DNA of 64,000 nucleotides from Cloacibacterium sp046296655 (GTDB taxonomy: Bacteria > Bacteroidota > Bacteroidia > Flavobacteriales > Weeksellaceae): the NCBI GenBank assembly GCA_046296655.1, contig JBKBLE010000001.1, positions 62,001-126,000 of the forward strand, in the 5' to 3' direction. The position numbers were made by a program, and so were the translations under genes. The first letter of the stretch is position 1. Each line of letters opens with the position of its first letter. The notes beneath the pieces were generated by a model. That model had not been told where the DNA came from. It made no database searches and saw only the letters and a list, made by a program, of their open reading frames with translations. Below, in pieces: positions 1 to 9,409 of the stretch.

Positions 1-363
1 CATAAATTTTAAAATTTTAAGTGCTCAAAGATAACCATTATTAAGAAAATTTCAATATTTTACATTTGTAAATAAACGAAAATCTGAAAACTTTATTAAC
101 ATTATAAATGTTTAATGGTATAACTCTACAAATGGCTTTACTAACAGGATTTAAGTATTAAAGTATATTTATAAATTAGCTTTATATAAAGTTTATAAAA
201 TACTGATTTTGTTTATTTTATATTTCTCAATTATTAAAAATGTAATTAACAATTTTTTCCACAGACATTCTGTCTTTTTTTATTGTTTAAATAATTTACA
301 AATGTTAATTAGGAGATTAATTCTTTTTATAGTATTTTTGAATTGTCAAAATTTATCCACATT
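1..363. other. Intergenic, no gene seen
   Basis: Very AT-rich, 363 bp, without a convincing reading frame on either strand. A reading frame on + at 209-475 is low complexity, overlaps the start of the peptidase gene out of frame and is rejected. A TACATTTG box at 61-68 fits the Bacteroidota -7 consensus TAnnTTTG, but it lies 300 bp from the next start codon, so its role is uncertain. The preceding gene is outside the window. Confidence 0.5.
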
Positions 364-1470
364 ATGCATTCTACTTTTCAGTATCAGAAAAACCCTAACT
401 TCCCAAATCGTTATATTTCGCCTAAGAGCCTTCAAAATTTTCTACAAGAGAATCTCAGCGATTACATTACTTTAATTGGTACTTCTACTCTAGGTGAGCC
501 TATTTATCAATTTTCTTATGGTTCTGGTGATATTAAGGTCTTAGCTTGGTCTCAGATGCACGGAAATGAAAGTAATTCTACTCACTGTATGCTGGATTTG
601 TGGTATTCTTTAGAATCTCAACCTCAACTCAAAGAAAAATTATTCCAAAACATATCTTTAGATTTCATTTTTATGCTCAATCCAGATGGTTCTAAAGTTT
701 GGTCGCGCAGAAATTCTCTTGATATAGACATAAATAGAGATTATTTACAGAATGCAAGCTGCGAAATGAAGTTGTTAAAAGAAATTGCGTTTTCTAAAAA
801 ATATGATTACGCCCTGAATTTGCATGAACAAAGGACTATATTTTCTACAGATGGTAAAAATCCCGCTACTTTATCATTTTTAGCGCCTTCAGAAGATTAT
901 GACAGAACTGTTACCGAAAATCGTAAAAAAAGTATGGCGGTTATCGCAAGTATATATAATGTATTGAGAATGCAAATTCCTAATCAAATCGCAAGGTACT
1001 CTGATGAGTTTTACCCAACTTCTACTGGTGATAATTTCATGAGAGCAGGAATTCCAGTAATTTTATTTGAAGGTGGTCATTTTCCTGATGATTATCAACG
1101 TTTTGGGACTAGAAAATATTACACAATTGCATTATATACAGCACTTTCTAGTATTGGATTGTTAGATAGAAAAACGTTTGGTTATGAAACATATTTCGAA
1201 ATTCCAGAAAATAAAGAATCTCATTTTGATGTTATTTATAGAAATGTGAAACTTAATACCGATTTTGAATGTGTATTAGATGTTGCGGTTCAATATAAAG
1301 AAGAAATCAAAGAAGGAGATGAAGAAATATCTTTTGTTCCTATTGTAGTAGAAGTGGGAGACCTGCACAGAAAAAAAGGTTGGAAAGAAATAGATTGCAC
1401 AGGAAAGAAATTTATTTCAGAGAATAAATTCCCTAAACTAGAAGCCATTCAGAACTTTACTATTGAATAA
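364..1470 (+). CDS. M14-family zinc carboxypeptidase
   Basis: Zinc metallopeptidase of the M14 (carboxypeptidase A) superfamily, expected to hydrolyse a C-terminal residue or an amide-linked side group. The ligand motif HGNE is at residues 66-69 and the third ligand is probably His154 in LHEQ. NPDG (106-109) and INRDY (123-127) are the substrate-binding loops, and Glu236 in FEGGHF is the candidate catalytic glutamate. I start at the ATG at 364 rather than the in-frame TTG at 343, giving 368 residues. No signal peptide is visible, so it is probably cytoplasmic. It is monocistronic, followed by a terminator hairpin. The family is confident; the substrate is unknown. Confidence 0.85.
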   Translation: MHSTFQYQKNPNFPNRYISPKSLQNFLQENLSDYITLIGTSTLGEPIYQFSYGSGDIKVLAWSQMHGNESNSTHCMLDLWYSLESQPQLKEKLFQNISLDFIFMLNPDGSKVWSRRNSLDIDINRDYLQNASCEMKLLKEIAFSKKYDYALNLHEQRTIFSTDGKNPATLSFLAPSEDYDRTVTENRKKSMAVIASIYNVLRMQIPNQIARYSDEFYPTSTGDNFMRAGIPVILFEGGHFPDDYQRFGTRKYYTIALYTALSSIGLLDRKTFGYETYFEIPENKESHFDVIYRNVKLNTDFECVLDVAVQYKEEIKEGDEEISFVPIVVEVGDLHRKKGWKEIDCTGKKFISENKFPKLEAIQNFTIE

Positions 1471-1501
1471 ATTCACAATTTTATTCTTTATATGATAGAT
1501 T

Positions 1502-1540
1502 TAGCCTATTAATTTTTGAGAAATTATTAGGCTTTTTTAT
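1502..1540 (+). terminator. Rho-independent terminator of the M14 gene
   Basis: Arms AGCCTA and TAGGCT, with further A/T pairing inside, are followed by a T run. It lies 30 bp past the stop codon. Confidence 0.7.
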
Positions 1541-1747
1541 TTTCCAAATTTTATTTTATAAAAAACTTGTTTCTTGATTTATATCATAAAAGTTTGCAAA
1601 TTTTTTAGTTTAAGTTATTGATTTATAGTATTTTAATATTTTTAAATTTTATAAAAGTTTACAAAAATGGAAATTTATTTTAAAAATTAATATTGAGGAT
1701 TTAATTTTTTGTCTAATTTTATTGTGTCAAAAAATTAATTATCTGCC

Positions 1748-4288
1748 ATGGAGAAAATAACCAACCAACAAGCGTATGAAGAAACTTTACAGTATTTCAA
1801 AGGAGACGATTTAGCAGCCAGAGTTTGGGTAACCAAATATGCACTGAAAGATTCTGATGGGAATATTTATGAAAAAACACCTGATGATATGCACCAAAGA
1901 ATTGCTTCTGAGGTTGCGAGAATAGAAAAAAAATATCCCAATCCGCTTTCCGAAGCAGAAATTTTTGATCTAATAAAAGACTTTAAATATATCATTCCGC
2001 AAGGAAGTCCGATGACGGGAATTGGGAATAATTTTCAGATTGCTTCGCTTTCTAACTGTTTCGTAATCGGTAACGGAACCAATAGTGATTCTTATGGAAG
2101 TATTATGAAAATAGACGAAGAGCAAGTTCAACTCATGAAACGTAGAGGTGGAGTTGGTCATGATTTATCATACATTCGTCCAAAAGGTTCTGCGGTGAAG
2201 AATTCTGCGCTTACTTCTACAGGTTTGGCGCCGTTTATGGAGCGTTATTCTAATTCTACCAGAGAAGTAGCCCAAGATGGAAGAAGAGGCGCTTTAATGC
2301 TTTCTGTGTCGATAAATCATCCAGATTCTGAGGATTTTATCAATGCCAAATTAGAGCAAGGAAAAGTAACGGGAGCGAATATTTCTGTAAAAATAGATGA
2401 TGAATTCATGAAAGCGGTAAAAACCAACAGTGAATATCAACAGAAATATCCTATTTACAGTAAGAATCCTAAATATACCAAGACCATTTTTGCAGATGAA
2501 ATTTGGAAAAAAATTGTACATAACGCTTGGAAATCTGCAGAGCCAGGAATTCTATTCTGGGATACCATCATCAGAGAGTCTATTCCAGATTGTTATGCAG
2601 ATTTAGGTTTTGAAACGGTTTCTACCAATCCTTGTGGCGAAATCCCGCTTTGTCCGTACGATTCTTGTCGATTGATTGCCATCAACCTCTATTCTTATGT
2701 AGAGAATCCATTTACCAAAGAATCAAAATTTAATTTTGAATTATTCAGAAAACATGCAGCTTACGCTCAAAGAATGATGGATGACATCATTGATTTGGAA
2801 ATGGAGAAAATTGATGCAATTTTAGCAAAAATTGAAAAAGACCCAGAAAACGAAGAAATAAAACATACTGAAAAACAACTTTGGGAAAAAATTCGCAAGA
2901 AAACATTGCAAGGACGTAGAACTGGCGTTGGAATTACTGCGGAAGGTGATATGTTAGCAGCTTTAAATTTAAGATATGGAAGTAAGGAAGCCAATGAGTT
3001 TTCGGTAGAAGTTCATAAAACGTTGGCTCTTTCTGCGTATCGTTCTTCGGTAGAAATGGCGAAAGAAAGAGGCGCTTTTGAAGTTTATAATGCTGAAAAA
3101 GAAAAAAACAACCCTTTCATTTTGAGATTAAAAGAAGCAGATGAAAATCTGTATCAAGATATGGTGAAATATGGCAGAAGAAATATCGCTTTATTAACCA
3201 TTGCGCCAACTGGAAGTACCAGTTTGATGTCTCAGACTACTTCAGGAATTGAACCGGTATTTCTGCCTGTTTACAAGCGTAGGAGAAAGGTAAATCCTAA
3301 TGATAAAGATGTAAGAGTAGATTTTGTAGATGAAGTGGGAGATTCTTGGGAAGAGTACATTGTTTTCCATCATCATTTCAAAACTTGGATGCAAGTAAAT
3401 GGCTATGATATTTCTAAAAATTATTCCAACGAAGAAATTCAAGATTTAATCGAGAAATCTCCTTATTACAAGGCTACTTCTAATGATATTGACTGGCTCA
3501 GCAAAGTGGAAATGCAAGGTGCCATTCAGAAATGGGTAGATCATTCTATTTCGGTGACCATTAACATTCCGAATGAAGCTACAGAAGAATTGGTGAATCA
3601 ATTATACATCAAAGCTTGGGAAGTGGGTTGCAAAGGCGTTACGGTTTACAGAGATGGTTCTAGAAGTGGAGTTTTGGTTTCTGCAGATGATAAAAAAGAA
3701 GAAAAAGATGAGGAAGAAACTGCTTCATCTTTAGAAGCTTTCCCTACAAAAAGACCTCAGATTCTAAAAGCTGATGTGGTGAGATTCCAAAATAATAAAG
3801 AAAAATGGATTGCTTTTGTAGGTTTGGTTAATGGTAGACCTTACGAAATTTTTACAGGTTTGGCAGATGATGAAGAAGGAATTTTGCTTCCACGTTGGGT
3901 AAACGAAGGTTTAATCATTAAAAACAGAGACGAAAACGGTGTTTCTAGATATGATTTCCAATTCAAGAATTTAAGAGGTTATAAAACTACTATTGAAGGG
4001 CTTTCTCATAAATTTAATCCAGAATTTTGGAATTATGCGAAACTCATTTCAGGAACTTTAAGACACGGAATGCCAATAGAAAATGTGGTAGAATTAATCA
4101 ACAGATTAGAGCTAGATTCTGAATCTATCAATACTTGGAAAGCGGGAGTTGCAAGAGCTTTAAAACGCTATATTCCTGATGGAACCGAAGTTGACGGAAA
4201 AAAATGCAGCAATTGTGGTTCTGACCAAGTGGTTTATCAAGAAGGTTGTCTGATTTGTAAAAATTGTGGAAATTCTAAATGTGGGTAA
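1748..4288 (+). CDS. nrdJ: Adenosylcobalamin-dependent (class II) ribonucleotide reductase
   Basis: Reduces ribonucleotides to deoxyribonucleotides with a coenzyme-B12 radical and needs no oxygen. 846 residues. Cys104 in SNCFVIG is the first redox cysteine. NPCGEI near 294-299 is the radical finger loop of the barrel, and APTGSTS follows further on. An acidic low-complexity linker (about 645-660) leads to a C-terminal domain whose tail from about 820 has CSNC and CKNC pairs, as expected of the thioredoxin-shuttle or zinc tail in this family. No R2-type small subunit is nearby, consistent with class II. I saw no cobalamin riboswitch in the 277-bp upstream gap. Family assignment is confident. 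Confidence 0.95.
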   Translation: MEKITNQQAYEETLQYFKGDDLAARVWVTKYALKDSDGNIYEKTPDDMHQRIASEVARIEKKYPNPLSEAEIFDLIKDFKYIIPQGSPMTGIGNNFQIASLSNCFVIGNGTNSDSYGSIMKIDEEQVQLMKRRGGVGHDLSYIRPKGSAVKNSALTSTGLAPFMERYSNSTREVAQDGRRGALMLSVSINHPDSEDFINAKLEQGKVTGANISVKIDDEFMKAVKTNSEYQQKYPIYSKNPKYTKTIFADEIWKKIVHNAWKSAEPGILFWDTIIRESIPDCYADLGFETVSTNPCGEIPLCPYDSCRLIAINLYSYVENPFTKESKFNFELFRKHAAYAQRMMDDIIDLEMEKIDAILAKIEKDPENEEIKHTEKQLWEKIRKKTLQGRRTGVGITAEGDMLAALNLRYGSKEANEFSVEVHKTLALSAYRSSVEMAKERGAFEVYNAEKEKNNPFILRLKEADENLYQDMVKYGRRNIALLTIAPTGSTSLMSQTTSGIEPVFLPVYKRRRKVNPNDKDVRVDFVDEVGDSWEEYIVFHHHFKTWMQVNGYDISKNYSNEEIQDLIEKSPYYKATSNDIDWLSKVEMQGAIQKWVDHSISVTINIPNEATEELVNQLYIKAWEVGCKGVTVYRDGSRSGVLVSADDKKEEKDEEETASSLEAFPTKRPQILKADVVRFQNNKEKWIAFVGLVNGRPYEIFTGLADDEEGILLPRWVNEGLIIKNRDENGVSRYDFQFKNLRGYKTTIEGLSHKFNPEFWNYAKLISGTLRHGMPIENVVELINRLELDSESINTWKAGVARALKRYIPDGTEVDGKKCSNCGSDQVVYQEGCLICKNCGNSKCG

Positions 4289-4290
4289 GA

Positions 4291-4319
4291 GTCGGAAGAT
4301 GGAAGACGGAAGTCCGAAG
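4291..4319 (+). repeat. GGAAG word repeat
   Basis: Immediately after the nrdJ stop comes a quasi-tandem array of GGAAG words (TCGGAAG, ATGGAAG, ACGGAAG, TCCGAAG). It is one of several word-like simple repeats in gaps of this window; see 9341-9406, 11923-11999, 23311-23413, 36082-36105 and 63726-63838. Confidence 0.6.
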
Positions 4320-4390
4320 ATTAAAAAAGTTGACTTTTATTTTGACTTTCCTTACGAATCTAAATAATTTTACTTAATTTATAAACAATG

Positions 4391-4416
4391 AGCCACAAAC
4401 TTTTGTGGCTTTTTAA
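4391..4416 (+). terminator. Rho-independent terminator of nrdJ
   Basis: Perfect arms AGCCACAAA and TTTGTGGCT with a 2-nt spacer, followed by TTTTAATTTT, about 100 bp past the nrdJ stop. Confidence 0.8.
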
Positions 4417-4515
4417 TTTTATAATATCTTTGATAGTCTTAAAAAATTCAAAATTTATTTACCTTAATCCAAAAGGAAGTAAATTTTGAATTTTTAACTC
4501 GAAACAAAAAACTTT

Positions 4516-5931
4516 ATGAATAAAAAATTAAAACTTTGGGACGCAACCATGCTCGTGATGGGTTCCATGATAGGCAGCGGAATTTTCATTGTTTCTGCGG
4601 ATATGATGAGGAATCTCGGTTCTGGTTATTGGCTCATCGCAGTTTGGGTAATTACAGGAATTATGACGGTTGCAGCCGCACTTTCTTATGGCGAACTTTC
4701 GGCAATGTTTCCAAAAGCAGGTGGACAATACACTTATATTACAGAAATTTTCGGGAAAAGACTCGGATTTTTGTACGGTTGGGGAATGTTTACCGTGATT
4801 CAAACAGGTACCATTGCAGCAGTTGCGGTAGCTTTTGGTAAATTTTCGGCGTATCTTTTTCCTGCGCTTAATGATGCGGCTCCGCTTTTCCAAAGTGGAG
4901 AATTTAAAATTACTTGGATTCAAATCCTTGGTATTGCGGTGATTTTGTTGCTCACTTACATCAATACTCGAGGTGTAGAAAGCGGAAAACTCCTTCAAAA
5001 TATCTTCACAGGTTCTAAAATTGTTGCGCTTTTAGGGTTGATTTTTTTAGGTTTTATTTTGGTTAAAGAATCTTTTTGGAACGGAAATATGAGTTTTGGT
5101 TGGGATTCTTTCAATAATTTGGTCAAAGATGACAAAGGAAATTACCTGAAACTCGGTTGGGAATCTATTTCTGGAGCTACACTTTTCGGAGGAATTGCTG
5201 CAGCAATGGTTGGTTCTGTGTTCAGTTCTGTAGCTTGGGAAAACGTGACTTTCGTTTCTGGTGAAATAGAAAATCCGCAAAAAAATGTAGTAAAAGCGAT
5301 GGTTTTAGGTACGATTTCTGTGATGGTTTTGTATTTGTTGGTGAATTTCGTTTATCTGAATGCTTTAGACAGAGATTCCATCGCATTTGCAGCGAATGAT
5401 AGAGTAGCAGTTGCTGCTTCGGAAAAAATGTTTGGAAGTGTGGGAACAATTATTATGGCAGTTCTGGTGATGATTTCTACTTTTGGTTGTGTCAACGGAA
5501 TTGTTCTGGCAGGAGCTAGAGTTTTTCAAACGATGGCAAAAGACGGTTTATTTTTAAAATCTGCCATTGAAAACAACAAAAATGGCGTTCCCGAAAAATC
5601 TCTTTGGATGCAGGGAATTTGGGCTTCTCTTCTTGCTTTGAGCGGACAATACGGCGATTTATTGGATATGATTTCTTTTGTGATTGTGTTGTTTTACATG
5701 ATTACGGTTTTTGGCGTGATTTACATGAGAATAAAACAGCCAAATGCAGAAAGAAGCTACAAAACGTGGTTATATCCTGTAACGCCTATCATTTATCTGT
5801 TGATAGGAACAGCTTTTTGTGTATTGTTATTCATTTACAAACCGAATTACACTTGGCCAGGATTGCTGCTTATTTTAATTGGTTTACCGGTGTATTATAT
5901 TATAAATAGTATGAAATCTGAGAGTCAATAA
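4516..5931 (+). CDS. APC-superfamily amino acid permease
   Basis: Inner-membrane amino acid transporter of the APC (amino acid-polyamine-organocation) superfamily. 471 residues with about 12 hydrophobic segments. The N-terminal GSMIGSGIF motif in helix 1 (about residues 16-24) is the unwound substrate-binding turn of the family, and FPKAGGQYTY follows helix 2. The start is well placed: hydrophilic NKKLKLWDA then helix 1. It stands alone between terminators, and the next repeat (5999-6060) supplies a terminator-like hairpin. The exact substrate cannot be told from sequence. Reading frames on the opposite strand across this gene are shadows. Confidence 0.88.
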   Translation: MNKKLKLWDATMLVMGSMIGSGIFIVSADMMRNLGSGYWLIAVWVITGIMTVAAALSYGELSAMFPKAGGQYTYITEIFGKRLGFLYGWGMFTVIQTGTIAAVAVAFGKFSAYLFPALNDAAPLFQSGEFKITWIQILGIAVILLLTYINTRGVESGKLLQNIFTGSKIVALLGLIFLGFILVKESFWNGNMSFGWDSFNNLVKDDKGNYLKLGWESISGATLFGGIAAAMVGSVFSSVAWENVTFVSGEIENPQKNVVKAMVLGTISVMVLYLLVNFVYLNALDRDSIAFAANDRVAVAASEKMFGSVGTIIMAVLVMISTFGCVNGIVLAGARVFQTMAKDGLFLKSAIENNKNGVPEKSLWMQGIWASLLALSGQYGDLLDMISFVIVLFYMITVFGVIYMRIKQPNAERSYKTWLYPVTPIIYLLIGTAFCVLLFIYKPNYTWPGLLLILIGLPVYYIINSMKSESQ

Positions 5932-5998
5932 GACTTTGACAAAGTTTTTGCGAAGCAAAGAAATATTTGTCTAAGTTAAAAAATTTAGAAAATTATTT

Positions 5999-6060
5999 AT
6001 CAATAGGAACGGGCTTTAGCCCGTTTTTTTATGTTGAAATTTTTTGGCTTTAGCCGAAAG
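5999..6060 (+). repeat. Dispersed GGGCTTTAGCCC repeat, copy 1
   Basis: Begins CAATAGGAA, then hairpin ACGGG-CTTTAG-CCCGT at 6009-6024, a run of seven T, then after about 20 bp a second inverted word GGCTTTAGCC (6046-6055). Same architecture at 27641-27700 and 38721-38784. Here the first hairpin plus T run can terminate the permease transcript. Confidence 0.8.
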
Positions 6061-6149
6061 TTATTTTTGATTAAAAAAAAATTAAGCAATAAAAAGTTAA
6101 ATATTTTTGATAATACTCTTAGCTTGTTAATATTGGATGATAATTTTTT

Positions 6150-6740
6150 TTAGATTCTGTCTGTATCGCTTTCATTTCGTAGAGCGTCTACGAAATTTGT
6201 TTTTTTTATTATTTCCAAAAATTTATCATTTACATCATCTGTTAGTGGTAGTATTTTAAACTCTCCACTATAATGAAGATAGAAAAGAATATTCTGATTA
6301 ATATCTGAAAAATAATAATCGAAAAAACCACTATCACATCTTGTTATTGTATAAAAGTTTTCCAAAAAATCTTTTATGTAATCTTTGTCGATTTCAATTC
6401 CACCATTAAATTTATTGTTTACTTTTATGTAAGAAAAATATTTTAGTGTTTTAATTAATGGCTTATAATCTTTTCTTTTTTTTGTGATTTTGGAAATCCA
6501 AGGTTTGTTTATCGAACCTAAAAAAATAAATTTTTTAAATTCAAACAAATCAAGTAATTTTATAAATTCAGTTATTAATTTTTTGGGATTATCTTTTTCA
6601 AGTTTTATCCAATAAATATAATTGCATTCAGGGTAGTAGAAAATATCAGAATCAGTTTCTTTTTCGTATTCAAGAAGCGGTAGTTTTCGATATTTTATTA
6701 AAAAAATATCTCGTTTAATTTTCTTAATATGTTTTGACAT
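6150..6740 (-). CDS. Hypothetical protein, orphan low-GC gene
   Basis: A 196-residue protein I do not recognise. It is rich in Lys, Ile, Phe, Tyr and Asn and lacks a signal peptide or clear transmembrane segment; hydrophobic stretches alternate with charged ones as in a soluble protein. An upstream in-frame ATG at 6794 exists, but I prefer the ATG at 6740 (MSKHIKKIKRD), which follows an A-rich leader. Codon use is more extreme in A/T third positions than in flanking genes, suggesting acquisition or relaxed selection. It sits alone between the permease repeat and the divergent metal exporter. A small immunity-like or phage-derived protein is possible but unsupported. Confidence 0.6.
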   Translation of the reverse strand: MSKHIKKIKRDIFLIKYRKLPLLEYEKETDSDIFYYPECNYIYWIKLEKDNPKKLITEFIKLLDLFEFKKFIFLGSINKPWISKITKKRKDYKPLIKTLKYFSYIKVNNKFNGGIEIDKDYIKDFLENFYTITRCDSGFFDYYFSDINQNILFYLHYSGEFKILPLTDDVNDKFLEIIKKTNFVDALRNESDTDRI

Positions 6741-6837
6741 AATTTTGGAAAAGTTTTTTACAGTCAGTAAACAAATATACATTACAAACCACAAATATTC
6801 TCAAAAAAATTCCCGAAATTTGGATAAAATTTCTTTC

Positions 6838-7764
6838 ATGTCGCATTCTCACGATCACGGTCATAGTCACGTTCCAGCACTAGATTTAAACTCTAAAAAA
6901 CTAAGAAACGCTTTTTACATTGGGATTTTCCTTAATTCAGCTTTTGTTATTATAGAAGCAGCTGTAGGTTGGTCTCAGAATTCATTGGCTTTGCTTTCAG
7001 ATGCGGGACATAATCTCAGTGATGTAGTGAGTTTGATTTTGGCGCTCATTGCCTTTAAATTAATGTATTCTAAAGCTACACAATCTTATACTTACGGCTA
7101 CAAGAAAGTGACGGTTTTGGTGGCTTTGCTTAATGCTTTAATCCTTTTTGCAGCAGTTGGCGGAATTATCTACGAAGCTATTTTTAGATTTTATAATCCT
7201 CAGCCTTTACAAGGAAAAACAATGGCAATTGTGGCTTTTGTTGGGATTATCAACAATGCGTTGACTGCTTATTTTTTCATGAAAGATAAAGACAAAGACC
7301 TCAATATAAAAGGCGCTTATTTACACATGGCTGCAGATGCTTTGGTGAGTTTGGGAGTTGTAATTGCAGGTGTGGTAATTATTTATACAGACTGGTTTTG
7401 GCTAGATGCAGTGATGAGTATTGTAATAGCTTTGGTGATTCTTTATGGAACATGGAGTTTGTTTACCCAAAGTCTTAAATTGGCTCTAGATGGAGTTCCG
7501 GAAGGCGTAGATTTCAATAAATTAAAAGAAGAAATTCTAGCAATTGACGGAGTGAAAGATTTTAAACATCTTCATATTTGGGCATTGAGTACGACTGAAA
7601 ATGCATTAACTGCTCATCTTCAAGTTGAAAAATCACTTTCTCACAATGAAATTGAAAAGTTGAAAGATAAAGTGAAGCATGAATTAGAGCATTACAATAT
7701 ACATCATACAACATTAGAAATTTACTTTAACGACAGAGAATTTAAGGAAGAAGAAATGCTGTAA
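6838..7764 (+). CDS. Cation diffusion facilitator (Zn/Co/Cd efflux)
   Basis: Inner-membrane divalent metal/proton antiporter of the CDF family (CzcD/ZitB type). 308 residues, starting at the ATG at 6838 (MSHSHDHGHSH); the upstream in-frame extension is intergenic. The N-terminal His-rich stretch, six transmembrane helices, and the SDAGHNLSD and MAADALVSLG segments in helices 2 and 5 carry the paired Asp/His metal-site residues. A C-terminal ferredoxin-like cytoplasmic domain includes HLHIWALST. It is divergent from the hypothetical gene at 6150-6740. Zinc is the likeliest substrate by family, but specificity is inferred. Confidence 0.92.
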   Translation: MSHSHDHGHSHVPALDLNSKKLRNAFYIGIFLNSAFVIIEAAVGWSQNSLALLSDAGHNLSDVVSLILALIAFKLMYSKATQSYTYGYKKVTVLVALLNALILFAAVGGIIYEAIFRFYNPQPLQGKTMAIVAFVGIINNALTAYFFMKDKDKDLNIKGAYLHMAADALVSLGVVIAGVVIIYTDWFWLDAVMSIVIALVILYGTWSLFTQSLKLALDGVPEGVDFNKLKEEILAIDGVKDFKHLHIWALSTTENALTAHLQVEKSLSHNEIEKLKDKVKHELEHYNIHHTTLEIYFNDREFKEEEML

Positions 7765-7816
7765 AAGTTATAAATTATAAGTTTTGAGTTATGAGTTGAA
7801 GTTTTGATTTAATCAT

Positions 7817-7856
7817 AAAAAATCCTGTTCAGATTCTGTACAGGATTTTTGTTTTT
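7817..7856. terminator. Bidirectional terminator between CDF gene and pntB
   Basis: AAAAATCCTGT and ACAGGATTTTT arms around an 11-nt loop, with A and T runs on either side, between two convergent genes. Confidence 0.75.
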
Positions 7857-7918
7857 ATAGTTCTAAAATTTACAGATTTTCCTTCCTTTAGGATTTGAGG
7901 AAAATAAAATCTAAAATT

Positions 7919-9325
7919 TTACAGATTTTTAATCTCAGAGATTAAATCTTGCAAAACTTTTTTCGCATCTCCGAAAAGCATTGAAGTTTTTGGTCTGTAG
8001 AATAATTCATTTTCAATTCCTGCATAACCAGGTTTCATACTACGTTTATTTACGATCACGTTTTTAGCCAATTCAACTTCTAAAATAGGCATTCCGTAAA
8101 TAGGAGAGGATGTATCTTCTTTGGCAGCCGGATTCACAACATCATTTGCTCCTAAAATGAGCACTACATCAGCAGTAGAAAACTCTTCATTGGCTTGTTC
8201 CATTTCCATTAGTTTTTCATACGGAACATCAGTTTCTGCCAAAAGTACGTTCATGTGTCCTGGCATTCTACCAGCAACTGGATGTATTGCGTAGAAAACA
8301 TCTACACCTTTGCTTTCTAATAATTTTTCTAATTCATGACAAGCATGTTGAGCCTGAGCTACAGCTAAACCATAACCTGGAACAATCATTACTTTGCTAG
8401 CGTAAGTCATGAGAACTGCTGTATCGCTCAACGTGATTTCTTTCACAGTTCCGCCAGAAGGAGAAGTTCCACCAGAAGATTTTGCACCGCCTCCAAATGA
8501 ACCAATCAATACGTTTAATAAAGAACGATTCATGGCGTTACACATTAAGATGGTTAATAAAGTTCCTGCAGCTCCTACCAAAATACCACCAGTTAACATT
8601 ACTTTGTTGTCATACAAAAATCCTCCACAAGCTGCGGCAACTCCCGTAAATGAGTTTAACAAAGAAATTACAACAGGCATATCTGCGCCACCAATTGGGA
8701 AAACGAAAAGTAATCCGTAAAGCGTAGATAATCCAAAAATAACATAGAATAAATATGCATTTTCTGGACTGAAAGTCATTGCCAAATACACTGATAATCC
8801 TAAAATAGCCAATAAAATAGCAATGTTTATAAATTGTTGACCAGGAAAAGCAAAATCTTTTTTAATGTTTCCATTCAGTTTTCCCCAAGCAATCATACTT
8901 CCTGCAAATGATACAGAGCCGATAATTAGTCCTAAAAGGATAATAGAAAGCGTTCCTAAATTTACTTCGCCAGTAGTATTGTGTGATAAGTGATTGAATT
9001 CAACCAAAGAAATTAAAGCAGCACAAGCTCCTCCCATTCCGTTGAAAAGGCTCACCATTTGTGGCATTGCCGTCATTTTTACTTTTTTGGCAGCAAGAGC
9101 TCCCACGATTGTTCCGATGAGGATTCCGCCAAAAATCCAACCGTAATTTCCTAATTTTTGACCATCATCGTCTTGATAAAGAAAAATAGTTCCTAAAATG
9201 GCTACTATCATTCCTGCTGCTGCTAAAAGATTTCCTTTTCTAGCAGTAGCTGGATTCGAGAGCATTTTTAACCCTAAAATAAAGGTTACTGAACCAATGA
9301 GGTATAATATTGTAAGTAGTCCCAT
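7919..9325 (-). CDS. pntB: NAD(P) transhydrogenase subunit beta
   Basis: Membrane plus NADP(H)-binding subunit of proton-translocating transhydrogenase, which moves hydride from NADH to NADP+ using the proton gradient. 468 residues: about eight or nine transmembrane helices to roughly residue 275, a Gly/Ser-rich linker (SSGGTSPSGGT), then NADP-binding domain III with GYGLAVAQAQ at about 317-326 and LGANDVVNP near 391. It is last in a co-directional cluster pntA, small subunit, pntB, with an 84-bp gap before it that holds a word-type repeat. Full length. Confidence 0.95.
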   Translation of the reverse strand: MGLLTILYLIGSVTFILGLKMLSNPATARKGNLLAAAGMIVAILGTIFLYQDDDGQKLGNYGWIFGGILIGTIVGALAAKKVKMTAMPQMVSLFNGMGGACAALISLVEFNHLSHNTTGEVNLGTLSIILLGLIIGSVSFAGSMIAWGKLNGNIKKDFAFPGQQFINIAILLAILGLSVYLAMTFSPENAYLFYVIFGLSTLYGLLFVFPIGGADMPVVISLLNSFTGVAAACGGFLYDNKVMLTGGILVGAAGTLLTILMCNAMNRSLLNVLIGSFGGGAKSSGGTSPSGGTVKEITLSDTAVLMTYASKVMIVPGYGLAVAQAQHACHELEKLLESKGVDVFYAIHPVAGRMPGHMNVLLAETDVPYEKLMEMEQANEEFSTADVVLILGANDVVNPAAKEDTSSPIYGMPILEVELAKNVIVNKRSMKPGYAGIENELFYRPKTSMLFGDAKKVLQDLISEIKNL

Positions 9326-9340
9326 GATTTAAAATTTTGT

Positions 9341-9406
9341 TTGGGTGATGGGTGTTTGATGATGGATGAAAATATAAAATCCAACTTCCAGCTTCCAACA
9401 TCCTGC
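9341..9406 (-). repeat. Word-type repeat before pntB
   Basis: Read on the pntB strand, GGATG/TTGGAAG/CTGGAAG/TTGGA words come first (9381-9406). After a 12-nt AT gap, C-rich words CATCCATCATCAAACACCCATCACCC (9341-9368) run up to the start region. It has the same G-rich then C-rich layout as the gap before menA. Confidence 0.55.
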
Positions 9407-9409
9407 ATA

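Noticed and set aside
209..475. 88-residue frame at the left edge
   Set aside because: Low-complexity Phe/Leu/Ile-rich translation of AT-rich DNA that overlaps the M14 gene out of frame.
1471..1747. Cobalamin riboswitch before the B12-dependent reductase
   Set aside because: The gap has no B12-box or GC-rich conserved core; it is plain AT-rich sequence with a terminator.
4528..4998. 156-residue minus-strand reading frame inside the permease gene
   Set aside because: Composition rich in Cys, His, Arg and Asn, no recognisable domain, and fully opposite a well-supported transporter gene; a shadow frame.
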